Assembly (NCBI GenBank): GCA_009774245.1
Contig: VSNM01000002.1
Location: 1 to 64,000 of the forward strand
Length of the DNA: 64,000 nucleotides
Direction: 5' to 3'
From: Lachnospiraceae bacterium
Lineage (GTDB): Bacteria > Bacillota > Clostridia > Lachnospirales > Lachnospiraceae
The position numbers were made by a program, and so were the translations under genes. This document shows positions 8,143 to 17,352 of this stretch, piece by piece (the stretch's first letter is position 1; the number at the start of each line of letters is the position of its first letter). The notes under the pieces are model-generated. The model saw only the letters and a list, made by a program, of their open reading frames with translations. It ran no database searches and had not been told where the DNA came from.

Positions 8143-9096
8143 ATGGGAAAATTGGATATACTTGCAAAGGAGTACATGCGTCAGCCAGCCGTATTTGCGG
8201 ACGTATTCAACCAGTTCCTATACCATGGCAGGCAGATCATCGTACCAGCCAGGTTGACCGAACTGGACACTACGGAAATCGCAATTCCATATGGAACAGA
8301 CCACGCATTCGTGCCAGAACAGCGGTATCGAGATGCGGTCAAGACGCTCATGGCAATGACAGATGGCACAGCGGCCTACTGCATTCTGGCCGTAGAGAAT
8401 GAAGGAAAAATTAATTATGCGATGCCTGTAAAGGATGGACTGTATGATTTTTTACAATTATCACATCAGGTTACTTCGGCGGCAAGCCTGCACAGGAAGT
8501 CCAAATCAAAAGAATACAAACCGTCATCTGATGAATTTTTAAGTGGTTTCTGGAAAAGTGACAGACTGCTCCCCGTCGTAACAGTTGTCGTATATTTCGG
8601 GGCTGAGGACTGGGACGGACCGCTCAGTTTAAGGGAAATGTACGCAGACTGTGATGATGAAATCCTCAAATACGCGGCAGATTATCGTATCAACCTGATT
8701 GCGCCCTATGCGTTGTCAGATCATGAAATTGATGGATTCCAGACCAATCTGCGGGAGATCATGCGTTACATCAAGTATTCTAAGGATAAGAAAAAGCTGC
8801 AACAAGTAATCAATTCAGAAAACAGGTTCAAAAGTGTGGAGCGTGAAGCAATGGAGATCATGAACGCCGCCACAAATTCCAAAATGAAATTCACCAAAGG
8901 AGAGGAGATGGTAGACGTGTGTGTAGCAATACAGGGCATGATGGAGGACAGTAAAATCGAGGGCAGAGTAGAAGGTTCAATCCTTACATGCAAAGAAATG
9001 GGACATTCCCAGCAGGACGCAAAAGATTACATCATGGCCAAATACGGAAAAACCCCCCAGGAAGCGGACGAACTGATAAAACTGTACTGGAAGTAA
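8143..9096 (+). CDS. Rpn-family recombination-promoting nuclease / PD-(D/E)XK putative transposase
   Basis: 317 residues, ATG at 8143 after AAAGGAGGCAGAGAT. The N-terminus (MGKLDILAKEYMRQPAVFADVFNQFLYHG) and the later VVTVVVYFGAEDWDGPLSLREM segment (~residues 145-170) are typical of the Rpn/YhgA-like family, whose core is a PD-(D/E)XK nuclease fold. Known members promote RecA-independent recombination and are often mobile or multicopy. The C-terminus ends in a short helical tail with an EGRVEGS repeat, also common in the family. A gene remnant at 21.9-22.3 kb may belong to the same group. Confidence 0.8.
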   Translation: MGKLDILAKEYMRQPAVFADVFNQFLYHGRQIIVPARLTELDTTEIAIPYGTDHAFVPEQRYRDAVKTLMAMTDGTAAYCILAVENEGKINYAMPVKDGLYDFLQLSHQVTSAASLHRKSKSKEYKPSSDEFLSGFWKSDRLLPVVTVVVYFGAEDWDGPLSLREMYADCDDEILKYAADYRINLIAPYALSDHEIDGFQTNLREIMRYIKYSKDKKKLQQVINSENRFKSVEREAMEIMNAATNSKMKFTKGEEMVDVCVAIQGMMEDSKIEGRVEGSILTCKEMGHSQQDAKDYIMAKYGKTPQEADELIKLYWK

Positions 9097-9151
9097 TTGT
9101 CAGTCAACTGGCACCTGATATCCCCATCACATTGAGGAACTATGCCTAAAA

Positions 9152-9194
9152 CTCTACGGAGGACGCTTCATCGCATGAAACGTCCTCCGTAGAG
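9152..9194 (-). terminator. Strong hairpin between convergent genes
   Basis: A nearly perfect 20-bp stem (CTCTACGGAGGACG paired with CGTCCTCCGTAGAG, extended by TTCAT/ATGAA) with a 3-nt loop. On the minus strand it is followed by TTTT, so it best fits the end of the galactan gene run; it may also stop the nuclease gene transcript from the other side. Confidence 0.75.
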
Positions 9195-9218
9195 CTGTAA
9201 TATGAATCTGCTTATATC

Positions 9219-9437
9219 TTAATCAAAATCAAACTTCGTAAACCGTTTCGCCCTGTCAAGGTAGCGGAACCGCACCATCTCATTTTTCTCGAGCACGTCT
9301 TTCTCCGTCCCCCTGTACTGGCAGCGGATACAGCTGTAGATGCCAGTGTCTTTATTGTAGAACATATCGATGTCAAGATCCCGCATAAAGCAGGATGGAC
9401 ATCTGTAATTTAATTTGCCTTTTCCAAGTTGAGCCAT
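9219..9437 (-). CDS. Small zinc-ribbon protein
   Basis: 72 residues with two CxxC knuckles, RCPSC (near residue 13) and SCIRCQ (near 36), separated by ~20 residues, which would bind one zinc ion. The ATG follows AAGGAGG at 10 nt spacing. It overlaps the end of the 621-residue gene by 28 nt, so it is translated from the same message. No family function is known to me; a nucleic-acid or protein contact role is possible. Last gene of the galactan run, just before the terminator hairpin. Confidence 0.75.
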   Translation of the reverse strand: MAQLGKGKLNYRCPSCFMRDLDIDMFYNKDTGIYSCIRCQYRGTEKDVLEKNEMVRFRYLDRAKRFTKFDFD

Positions 9438-11275
9438 GTCGCAAATACCTCCTTATCAGAAATAGTCTTCTTGTAGCCGAGCTTGAACATCGGGGAGAAC
9501 GCATAGCCTTCCTCAATGTATCCGAGCGCCTTGTCGGACGCGGTGAGGGAAACTTTCGTCTCGATTGCCGGAATTACTGCACTCACTGCACTCGCGCCAT
9601 CAAGTTTCGCGTCGCGGCATCTGTACTCATAGTTGATCGTCGTGCCGTTCTCGCCCTCACATGCGAGCGTAATGCCTGTCATATCCTCAGGATACTCTGT
9701 CGTGCCGTAGCATGCCGTGATATACTCGTCAAGTGTGATCTCCGCGGAAGGATCGCTGATCTCGAGGATATTTCTCTCGATCTTAATGTTGGAAGCGCCC
9801 TCCTCAAAGTATTCTTTTGTCTGGAGCTTCACAGTGACACCGTTGAACTGAATCTCAACCGGATCAAGCGTCAGGATACGGGTCTTTTTGCCATCGACCA
9901 CTTCCTCTGAGAAATGGCAGTGTGTCGGGCAGAGGCAGAGGTCAACTTCCTCTCCCTTGTAGGAAAGCTTTGCGCTTCTCACTGTACCGGCTCCGGCATA
10001 GTGTGTAAAGTAACCTGCGCGGTACTTCTCCTGAATCAGGAACGGATAGGAAGCGTCCTGCACATGCGGCGTGCCGATGCCAACAGGCCAGTTTAATTTT
10101 GCCACATAGGGACGAAGGTCGACGATCGCGCCGCCCTGGTCCATGTTCACACAGGCCCTCATGTACGGATCACAGTACCAGAACAATTGTTTGCCTGAAC
10201 CGTAGAGGATATCACGCCACGGTGCGCACTCCGGCTCATTGTAGTTTCCTGCGTTGACACCCTTTTTCTCCCTATAATAGTCTGCAAACTCCGCCATTGT
10301 CATGTCAATGAGCTTGCCCTCTTTTTTCAGATCACCGTAGTATTTACAGCCGTCGCTGTAGGACTTATACAAAAGCTCATACGGCTGCTCCCAGCGCCCC
10401 ATCTTGTTCATCCAGCCCGGCCCTACGAACATCATGTTGTAGGAATAGCCGTTGTTGTACTTTGCCAGGTCGCGGTACTGGTCGATCAGGTTGTAGAGAT
10501 ATGGGTACTCCCATGTCTTGGTATCGTAGATCATGCCGCGGAGCACGTTCTGCGGGTGCGTGCCGAAGTTTGAACCATTTCCGTCATAGCACGCGATCAG
10601 GTCCCTTGACAGATGCGGAATCGCAACGATGCCGGAATCCTCCTGTGCGTTCGCAGCAGGCGCATGGGTGTTCTGCTTCGACGGAATCCACGGTGCCCAC
10701 GGACCGCCGTCAAACAGGGTGTACCAGGAGTTGTTGCAGGTGTGGTACGCCTTGGGGCCTTCCTCCCAGCAGGTCGCAACCGCACATTTCACGGTCGGAT
10801 ACTTCTCCTTGATGTAGTTTGTGAGCTCTGCATCCATGTAATAGGAACCTGTCGACTCGGGATAGAAACCGAACCTGTCATGAAATTTTTCAAAGACATC
10901 GTTTACGATCGCCTTCTTGTCCTCCATCGAGAACATCCAGATACAGAAATCCTTTGTCTTGTACTTCTCGCGAAACTCCTCACAGGGCAGTCCCAGCAAA
11001 GAGAGCGCGATCTCATCGCCAAACTCCTCATGGTCATGCTTTGCGATCTCCACCGCCTCATCGTTGAACAGTGAAGCGTAGGTCATCTGGATTGTCACCT
11101 TCAGACCATTCTCATGTGCCAGCCTCTGCTGTGTCTTGAAGATATCAAGGGATTCTGTTAAAAGCGCCTTATCTCCGATATCCTCCTCCTTGCCCTGTCC
11201 TGTGACAGTCGCAGAATACTCCGGAACCATCTCCGGACGATGGATAATGTTCACTACAAATTTATCCACTTTCAT
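9410..11275 (-). CDS. Unassigned 621-aa protein of the galactan locus, deacetylase/GH57-like look
   Basis: I do not recognise a named family. The first ~330 residues look like a soluble alpha/beta barrel: a beta strand opening (KFVVNIIHRPEMV), a KVTIQMTY strand, a KHDHEEFGDEIALSLLG segment that recalls the H..GHEIG pattern of NodB/GH57-type carbohydrate enzymes, and a long aromatic stretch (NSWYTLFDGGPWAPWIPS). Residues ~430-620 look like beta-sandwich. No signal peptide, so cytoplasmic. It starts 24 nt after beta-galactosidase and overlaps the zinc ribbon. A role in processing a galactan-derived sugar is inferred from place only. Confidence 0.55.
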   Translation of the reverse strand: MKVDKFVVNIIHRPEMVPEYSATVTGQGKEEDIGDKALLTESLDIFKTQQRLAHENGLKVTIQMTYASLFNDEAVEIAKHDHEEFGDEIALSLLGLPCEEFREKYKTKDFCIWMFSMEDKKAIVNDVFEKFHDRFGFYPESTGSYYMDAELTNYIKEKYPTVKCAVATCWEEGPKAYHTCNNSWYTLFDGGPWAPWIPSKQNTHAPAANAQEDSGIVAIPHLSRDLIACYDGNGSNFGTHPQNVLRGMIYDTKTWEYPYLYNLIDQYRDLAKYNNGYSYNMMFVGPGWMNKMGRWEQPYELLYKSYSDGCKYYGDLKKEGKLIDMTMAEFADYYREKKGVNAGNYNEPECAPWRDILYGSGKQLFWYCDPYMRACVNMDQGGAIVDLRPYVAKLNWPVGIGTPHVQDASYPFLIQEKYRAGYFTHYAGAGTVRSAKLSYKGEEVDLCLCPTHCHFSEEVVDGKKTRILTLDPVEIQFNGVTVKLQTKEYFEEGASNIKIERNILEISDPSAEITLDEYITACYGTTEYPEDMTGITLACEGENGTTINYEYRCRDAKLDGASAVSAVIPAIETKVSLTASDKALGYIEEGYAFSPMFKLGYKKTISDKEVFATWLNLEKAN

Positions 11276-11299
11276 TCCTCCTTATCTGGGATCTTTATC

Positions 11300-14200
11300 T
11301 TAAATCCCTTTAAAATTAAATGATAAAACTAACTTATGGGTTGCGTCCAGCAGATACTCGTCGTGGGTTCTCGCGCCCCAGCTGTCATCGCCGGCCACTC
11401 CCATTTGTTTCAAAGCAATGCGCGCCACCGTGTAGTATACTGGCGGCAGTTCATAGACATGCATGGCGTTTTCCAGCTCATGCGGTGTGTACGGCAGTAC
11501 ATTCACACTCAGGTCTTTTCCTGTGAACGTGATTCCCCTTCCCTTTTTGTCCGTAATGCTTGCGCTGCGCACTCCTGTGTGGTTGCCGCACTCCTGCGGG
11601 ACAAGGTACTCTGCCAGGTTTTCTTCTACTTTTTTATGGTAAATACCGAGCTTCCCGCCTTTCTCACGGTCGCAGTAGGTATCTTCCGGTCCATATCCGT
11701 ACCACGTCAGATTTTCCAAATCCGCATCAAATTTGAACAGCATGCCAAACTCAGGCATATCCGTGATGCCATCCGGCGCCGTGTATTCCAAAGTGGTGTT
11801 GACAGTTCCATCGCCTGTGACTTTGTAGGTCACATAGCACTCCGACTCCGGTGTCGTCGGCAGTGTATAACAGTAACGAATTGTGACATCTGTGTCATTT
11901 TTTGTGACAATAGCCGGCTTGATCTGCTGATACAGACTCGCTGTTTTCCACTGTGCATACCGGAATGGCATCTGGTTGCCGCAGTCATTGTCCGTCGGCG
12001 CGCGCCAGAAGTTTGGTTTTGGTATCGCCCTGATCAGCTCCCTGCCCGCATACACGTAGGAAACCAGACCTTTTCCGCCCTTGTCAAACAGTGCCTCGAA
12101 ATGCATGCCGCGCACACCGATATTGAATGTGCCGTCCGCGACCACAAACATTGCGGACTCTGCTATGGCAGGGATTCCGGCATTCACCGCGTCATCCGCG
12201 CCGCCCGCAGCCTCGATCTCATACACACCCTGCCCAAATGCGACCTCATGACCGCACTCTGCCCAGATGGTATCATATAACAGCACGAAACTCACTGTCA
12301 CAACGTACTCGCCGCCCCGGACTGCCTTCCACCGCTCGTCATCACTCCACGGCGTCATATAGCCAAATACGGGCAATTTGTAAACTTTTGATGAGAGCGG
12401 CTCCACCTCCGTAACCACCGTCGCCCTTGCAATTTCCCTGCCTTCTAACGCCAGTGTGACAATGCACTGGTATTTCGATGTATTAGTAAACAGATTTTTG
12501 TTGATGACTTCAAAACTGTCGCCTTCCACACGAATCTGTATATTCTGGTAATTAAATTTCACTTCTTGCATCTTGGGCGACGGATTCCTGTTGCCGCCGT
12601 AGACAATGCCGTTTCCACTGAAATTATAGTCGCACGGCCGGTCGTCAAAGTCGCCGCCGTAACCGAGCACCTCATTGCCGTACCTGTCCTTGTGATAGAT
12701 CGACTGGTCCACATAGTCCCATATAAATCCGCCCTGGAAAAGCGGCTCCTCGTCTGTCAGATCGGTGTACTTGTGCATCGCCCCGCATGAATTCCCCATC
12801 GCGTGGGTATACTCGCACAACAGCATCGGCTTCTCCCTGTGCTCCGACAGGAACTTCCTGATCGCCGCCACGCTCGGGTACATCTGGCTCTCCATGTCCG
12901 ACGTGTCATTGTAGCGCCTGTCCTGGAATACCCCCTCGTAATGGACAAGCCTCGTATCGTCAAGCTCATGGAATTTCTGCGACATTGCATGAATCACCGA
13001 ACCGCCAAACGATTCGTTTCCACACGACCAGATGAGAATCGACGGGTGGTTCTTGTCGCGCTGATACATGGAATTCACCCTGTCGAGCAGCATCGGCTCC
13101 CATTCCTTCCGGTCGCCTGGGATCACAGTCTCAGCCACCTGTTCACCACCTGCAGCCCACGTCCCATGTGTCTCCAGATTACACTCATCAATCAGATACA
13201 GACCATACTCGTCACAGAGCTCGTACAGTCTGGAATCATTCGGATAATGGCTGGTACGTATGGCATTGATATTATGCCGCTTCATCGTGACGATATCCTG
13301 CAGCATCTCCTTCTCATTGGGAACCCTGCCGAAGCGTCCGCCAAACTCATGCCTGTCGACACCCTTAAACACAATGCGCTTTCCGTTTATGGTCATAATA
13401 CCGTCGTCAAGCGCAAACCGCCGGAACCCGACTCTCTGCGGAATGATCTCCACAACCGTTTTGTCCGCATCATATACTGTAATCATCAGTTCATACAGAA
13501 ACGGCTCCTCCGCGCTCCACAACATAGGCGTGTCAACCGCCATATGGACTGGCTCGTTTTCGCCGTCCACAAGCGAGACCTCCGTCTCTGCGATTTCCGC
13601 CACGCCGTCCGTGAGCGTCAGAACTGCCCTCGCCTGTGACGACGGCATTTCAGATGCTGACGGCGATACCTGATTCGTCATCACCGTAAGCGAGACAACC
13701 AAATCTGCCTTTGTATAATCCGCATTCAAGTCTGTCCTGATCTTGATATCGCTGACATGCGTGTCAGGAATCGCATATAGATAAACACTCCTGAAAATCC
13801 CCGAAAACCGGAAGAAATCCTGATCTTCGCACCAACTCCCGCTCGTCCACTTGTACACCTGCACCGCCAGCTTGTTTTCCCCCTGCCGCAATGCGTCCGT
13901 CAGTTCAAACTCCGACGGCGTGAAGCTGTCCTCGCTGTAGCCGATGTAACTGCCGTTGCACCACAGCGCAAACCCGCTCTCAACGCCCTGAAAGGAAACA
14001 AACACCCGCTTTCCCTCAAATTGCGGAGGGACTGTGAAATACTTCACATAGCTCGCGGTCGGATTAAAGCGTGACGGCACTTCGCCCGGCTCTATGACCT
14101 CGTGTCCGTCCCACGGATACTGCACATTCACATACTGCGGCCTGTCATAGCCCTCGAGCTGTATGTGCGCCGGAACCCGGATATCCTCCCAATCCCTGCA

Positions 14201-14401
14201 GTCTGTCTCATCCCTGTAAAATTCCCGCGGCGCATCCTCCCCGTTTTTCGCGTACCGGAACTTCCATACGCCATCTAGGGAGCGCTTTAAACTCTGCACA
14301 TCCTGCACAAGCTCGGCCTCGCTTGTATAATACCTGTGATCAGAGTGTGCCGCCACCCTGTTTTCCTCATAAAACAGAGGATTTTTTATCTTTTCCCACA
14401 T
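11300..14401 (-). CDS. lacZ: Beta-galactosidase, GH2 (LacZ-type long form)
   Basis: 1,033 residues, the usual length of the LacZ long form. The N-terminal sugar-binding domain has GVESGFALWCNGSYIGYSED; the TIM barrel carries the acid/base Glu in ILIWSCGNES and the nucleophile Glu in MLCEYTHAMGNS; the C-terminal domain shows FWRAPTDNDCGN, the LacZ domain-5 motif. No signal peptide, so it splits galactosides inside the cell, here probably beta-1,4-galactobiose and longer products of the GH53 enzyme as well as lactose. It lies 50 nt after the HAD gene on the same strand. Start chosen at the ATG giving the usual MWEKIKNPLFYEENR opening. Confidence 0.96.
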   Translation of the reverse strand: MWEKIKNPLFYEENRVAAHSDHRYYTSEAELVQDVQSLKRSLDGVWKFRYAKNGEDAPREFYRDETDCRDWEDIRVPAHIQLEGYDRPQYVNVQYPWDGHEVIEPGEVPSRFNPTASYVKYFTVPPQFEGKRVFVSFQGVESGFALWCNGSYIGYSEDSFTPSEFELTDALRQGENKLAVQVYKWTSGSWCEDQDFFRFSGIFRSVYLYAIPDTHVSDIKIRTDLNADYTKADLVVSLTVMTNQVSPSASEMPSSQARAVLTLTDGVAEIAETEVSLVDGENEPVHMAVDTPMLWSAEEPFLYELMITVYDADKTVVEIIPQRVGFRRFALDDGIMTINGKRIVFKGVDRHEFGGRFGRVPNEKEMLQDIVTMKRHNINAIRTSHYPNDSRLYELCDEYGLYLIDECNLETHGTWAAGGEQVAETVIPGDRKEWEPMLLDRVNSMYQRDKNHPSILIWSCGNESFGGSVIHAMSQKFHELDDTRLVHYEGVFQDRRYNDTSDMESQMYPSVAAIRKFLSEHREKPMLLCEYTHAMGNSCGAMHKYTDLTDEEPLFQGGFIWDYVDQSIYHKDRYGNEVLGYGGDFDDRPCDYNFSGNGIVYGGNRNPSPKMQEVKFNYQNIQIRVEGDSFEVINKNLFTNTSKYQCIVTLALEGREIARATVVTEVEPLSSKVYKLPVFGYMTPWSDDERWKAVRGGEYVVTVSFVLLYDTIWAECGHEVAFGQGVYEIEAAGGADDAVNAGIPAIAESAMFVVADGTFNIGVRGMHFEALFDKGGKGLVSYVYAGRELIRAIPKPNFWRAPTDNDCGNQMPFRYAQWKTASLYQQIKPAIVTKNDTDVTIRYCYTLPTTPESECYVTYKVTGDGTVNTTLEYTAPDGITDMPEFGMLFKFDADLENLTWYGYGPEDTYCDREKGGKLGIYHKKVEENLAEYLVPQECGNHTGVRSASITDKKGRGITFTGKDLSVNVLPYTPHELENAMHVYELPPVYYTVARIALKQMGVAGDDSWGARTHDEYLLDATHKLVLSFNFKGI

Positions 14402-14451
14402 ATCACTTTGTCCCTGTGACGGGCTCTGATACCCGCCCTTTCTTTATTTTA

Positions 14452-15273
14452 TCATTTTATCGCGCAGAACTTATAATATAACCATTTCGCTACCCCATCA
14501 GAATCATTGCTTTCTATAATTCCGGTAGCGATAACTTTTAATTCGTCTACCGCATTCTCCACGGCATATGATTCATCCGCTATTTCAAACATTTCAATAT
14601 CATTTTTCCCATCGCCAAACGCAACAATGTACTCGATTCCCAAACGCTCTTTTAACTGTAAAATTGCATTTGCCTTTGAAACACTTTTAGGTACAATCTC
14701 CAACCACTGCTCCCCGCTATAGATATCTGTCTGAAAAATACAATGATATTTTTCCCTGAACTGAATGTATAGCGGTTCCAATTTTTCGTATGCATCAATA
14801 CAAGTGAAATAAAAAGCATCTCCAAATCCCAGCGCACTATCAGATGCAACAGGCGTATCTCTGATATCTCCCTTACGAGTCAATAAAAAATCAATTGTAG
14901 CACGATTACATTTATTTACAAGATAGGAAAATTTTTCTTTGCCTGATATAAAAGCGTAAACAATAGGATAAATGCCCCGACGCAGTAATTCGTTTAAGAT
15001 TTCTTCTTTTTCATTTTGGCAAAATGTATTTTTTGCAATAATATCAAACGTATCATTCTGCAGAATGACAGCGCCATTGTATGTAATGATCGGTATTTTG
15101 GCATTCAGCCCTTTTGTTGCCTTTACAGCTGTCAGATAGGACCTGGCCGTGGCATAAGAAAAAAGCATCCCATCTGATGTTAATTGATTAATCACCTGAT
15201 TCGTATACTCGGAAGTTTTGACATCGCTCCGTAACAATGTTCCATCTAAGTCTGATACATACAGCGTTTTCAT
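14452..15273 (-). CDS. Cof-type HAD-superfamily phosphatase
   Basis: 273 residues. Motif I DLDGTLLRSD (residues 8-17) gives the nucleophile Asp and acid Asp, motif II lies in the SYATARS region, and motif IV is GDGKNDIEMFE. The large type-IIb cap sits between. These soluble enzymes remove phosphate from sugar phosphates or FMN. Placed between AraC and LacZ, it may prevent sugar-phosphate overload during galactoside use, but substrate is not readable from sequence. Starts 19 nt after the AraC gene. Confidence 0.9.
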   Translation of the reverse strand: MKTLYVSDLDGTLLRSDVKTSEYTNQVINQLTSDGMLFSYATARSYLTAVKATKGLNAKIPIITYNGAVILQNDTFDIIAKNTFCQNEKEEILNELLRRGIYPIVYAFISGKEKFSYLVNKCNRATIDFLLTRKGDIRDTPVASDSALGFGDAFYFTCIDAYEKLEPLYIQFREKYHCIFQTDIYSGEQWLEIVPKSVSKANAILQLKERLGIEYIVAFGDGKNDIEMFEIADESYAVENAVDELKVIATGIIESNDSDGVAKWLYYKFCAIK

Positions 15274-15292
15274 TAAATCCTCCTGATATTCA

Positions 15293-16219
15293 CTACCACC
15301 CTTTCAACGCCGATATCTTATATTCCAGCAGCTTTCCCTCATGGTTGTCTGGCCGTTTCTTCCACTGGTAGGGCGATGTCCCGATGATGCGCCGGAAATT
15401 CCTGTTGAACGTGGACGGCGTGATGAACCCGACCTTTTCCGCCACGTCCTCCATGCTGATATCCGTCTTGTCGATCAGCTCGCACGCTTTGCGCACCCGC
15501 ACGAAGTTCACGTACTCAACGGGCGTCATGTTCATCTTCTCCTGAAATATACGCCTGAAATGCGTCTCGCTCATGTGGCACTCATTTGCCAGATCTGCGA
15601 TCTTAAAGTCGTTTGGATAATTTTTCTCCACATACTCGATCGCGCTCTCAAGCTGCAGGCTGACGCCCTTCCCGATCGTCTGCCACGCTTCCCTGCCGTT
15701 AAACCGCGCGATCTCAAACAGCAGCGCATAGGCGATTCCCCTGACGCACTCCCGGTAATGCGCACCCTTTTGCTGCATCTCCTCGAAGATGGCGCGTATC
15801 ATCGTCACGATCATGGGATTCTCCTCCGCCTTGATAAAAAAGGACTTTTTGCCGACGGCCTCCATGATATCCCGAATCTCCTGTGTGGATTTGCCCCACT
15901 GCCTTAGTATGTCCTCGGGGTTGATATATATGTATTCCCAGAATGCCTTGACATCGGCGTCGCTCCTGGTGACATGCAGAAAATTAGCCGGAATGCAGGA
16001 AATCATGCCCGCACCGAACCGGTACAGATCGTCCTCTATGACCAGATCGCCGTCCCCATAATGACAGTAACCGATCTCGAGAAGGTTGTGAAAATGCAGG
16101 TTGTCAATGTTCTCGCCGTAGACCTGTATCCATTTGCTGCCCATCAGCGCCAGCACGGACTCGTCCTGCGGAACCTCGTAAAAGCGAAACTCCGCCGGTT
16201 TCTTTTTCTTCTTAGGCAT
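15293..16219 (-). CDS. AraC-family transcriptional regulator
   Basis: 308 residues. Residues ~20-110 form a cupin-like sugar-sensing domain (HFHNLLEIGYCHYGDGDLVIED). The C-terminal ~100 residues hold two helix-turn-helix units, FKIADLANECHMSETHFRRIF and ISMEDVAEKVGFITPSTFNRNFRRIIGTSPYQWKK, the AraC signature. Probably an activator of the surrounding galactoside genes, responding to an intracellular sugar. It opens with a lysine run (MPKKKKKPAEF), unusual but harmless. Lies 39 nt after the LacI gene. Confidence 0.92.
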   Translation of the reverse strand: MPKKKKKPAEFRFYEVPQDESVLALMGSKWIQVYGENIDNLHFHNLLEIGYCHYGDGDLVIEDDLYRFGAGMISCIPANFLHVTRSDADVKAFWEYIYINPEDILRQWGKSTQEIRDIMEAVGKKSFFIKAEENPMIVTMIRAIFEEMQQKGAHYRECVRGIAYALLFEIARFNGREAWQTIGKGVSLQLESAIEYVEKNYPNDFKIADLANECHMSETHFRRIFQEKMNMTPVEYVNFVRVRKACELIDKTDISMEDVAEKVGFITPSTFNRNFRRIIGTSPYQWKKRPDNHEGKLLEYKISALKGW

Positions 16220-16234
16220 ATTGCTCTCTCCCTC

Positions 16235-16268
16235 AGATGTATAGGAACTGTAGTAAAATCAGTGAAAC
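16235..16268. repeat. Solitary end of a group-1 MITE at the LacI 3' end
   Basis: On the minus strand the bases ending in CTACAGTTCC match the outer inverted repeat of the element at 21711 (22 of 28 positions, including ATTTT.CTACAG.TCC). No second end or target duplication is visible nearby. It encodes the last residues and stop of the LacI gene. It may be a decayed element or chance similarity. Confidence 0.35.
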
Positions 16269-17281
16269 AATGTCGACTCCCTGATAACCAGTTCATAGCC
16301 AAGCAGTGTCCTTGCCCCGACCGTCTCGCCCCGAATACAGCGCAGAAGCACGCTGCAGGTGAGCGCCCCAAGCGCCTTGTCGTCAAACAAAAGCGACGTG
16401 ACCGCAGGCTTATTGTTTTTTAACAGCGTGCTGTCATAAAAGGATGCCACCTGAATCTGCTGCGGAACCGAAATCCCTCTCTCCGCCAGAATCTGCAGCA
16501 CCACAGAGCATACCACATCGTCCATGCAGACAATGCCCTGCACATTTTTCTGAATCAGAACTTCCACAGCAGCCCTGATTTTGTCCGGTGTATCGCAATC
16601 CTCAAAAATCAATGCCGTCTCCAGACGCATTCCTGCATTTTGGAAGGCGTCTTCGTATCCCTGCCGCCTTGTCCGGTTGACAACGTAGTTTTTGCTGCCG
16701 CCAATCAGTCCGACTCTTATGAGCCCCTCGCCAAGCATACGCCCCACCAGCTCGCAGCAGCCCGCCCTGTGATCATTATCTACCTGCAGGATTTTTGTGT
16801 CCCGCGATGTTCCCATCAGCACAAACGGAATGCTTTGCGCCTTTAACAACGAGACATTCCTGTCCTTTATCAAGGAGCGGCTTAAGATTACCCCGTCCGC
16901 CTTATCATTTGCAATCATACGTTCGAGATTGGCAGAGGAGCTTCCCGTCGTCGTCACCAGCATGACATCATAGTCGTTCGCGGACGCCTCCTCGCAGATG
17001 CCCTGCATACTGTTCTGGAAAAAGGGCATATCCACGAGATTGCAGTCCCCGGGAATCACCAGCGCGATGTTGTACGTCTTCTGCTGCGCAAGTCCTTTTG
17101 CAATCACGTTGGGTTTAAAGTCATTCTCCTTAATGTAGGAGAGAACCCTCTGTCTGGTGTCCTCGCTGATGCGTCCCTTGCCCGATATTGCCCGGGAGAC
17201 GGTCGTCTTGGAAACATTGAGCGCATCTGCCACATCTGCAATTGTAATTTTTTTATGGTGATTACACAATGTCTCCATCAT
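16259..17281 (-). CDS. LacI-family transcriptional repressor
   Basis: 340 residues: N-terminal DNA-binding domain with ITIADVADALNVSKTTVSRAISGKGRISEDTRQRVLSYI (residues ~12-50), including the hinge helix, then a periplasmic-binding-protein-like sugar domain. It probably represses the galactan genes through the palindrome near 20.11 kb, just after the galactanase promoter. The final codons (STLFH, stop) are formed by sequence that matches the outer end of the group-1 MITE, so the original C-terminus may have been altered. Confidence 0.93.
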   Translation of the reverse strand: MMETLCNHHKKITIADVADALNVSKTTVSRAISGKGRISEDTRQRVLSYIKENDFKPNVIAKGLAQQKTYNIALVIPGDCNLVDMPFFQNSMQGICEEASANDYDVMLVTTTGSSSANLERMIANDKADGVILSRSLIKDRNVSLLKAQSIPFVLMGTSRDTKILQVDNDHRAGCCELVGRMLGEGLIRVGLIGGSKNYVVNRTRRQGYEDAFQNAGMRLETALIFEDCDTPDKIRAAVEVLIQKNVQGIVCMDDVVCSVVLQILAERGISVPQQIQVASFYDSTLLKNNKPAVTSLLFDDKALGALTCSVLLRCIRGETVGARTLLGYELVIRESTLFH

Positions 17282-17352
17282 TCCGCTACCCCCCTTCCTG
17301 CTTCACTGCTTTTCAGGCACACGCGCCGCAACCATTTATTGTCTAAATGTGC

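Noticed and set aside
9219..9437. The zinc-ribbon frame as an antisense or chance ORF
   Set aside because: It has two well-spaced CxxC pairs, a full ribosome site and lies in the operon direction, so it was kept as a gene.
9395..9910. Plus-strand frame of 171 codons opposite the 621-residue gene
   Set aside because: No start signal and no family resemblance; the minus-strand gene explains the region.
11336..13639. Long plus-strand frames opposite the beta-galactosidase gene
   Set aside because: They mirror a complete LacZ with both catalytic glutamates; rich in Arg/His/Pro as antisense shadows usually are.
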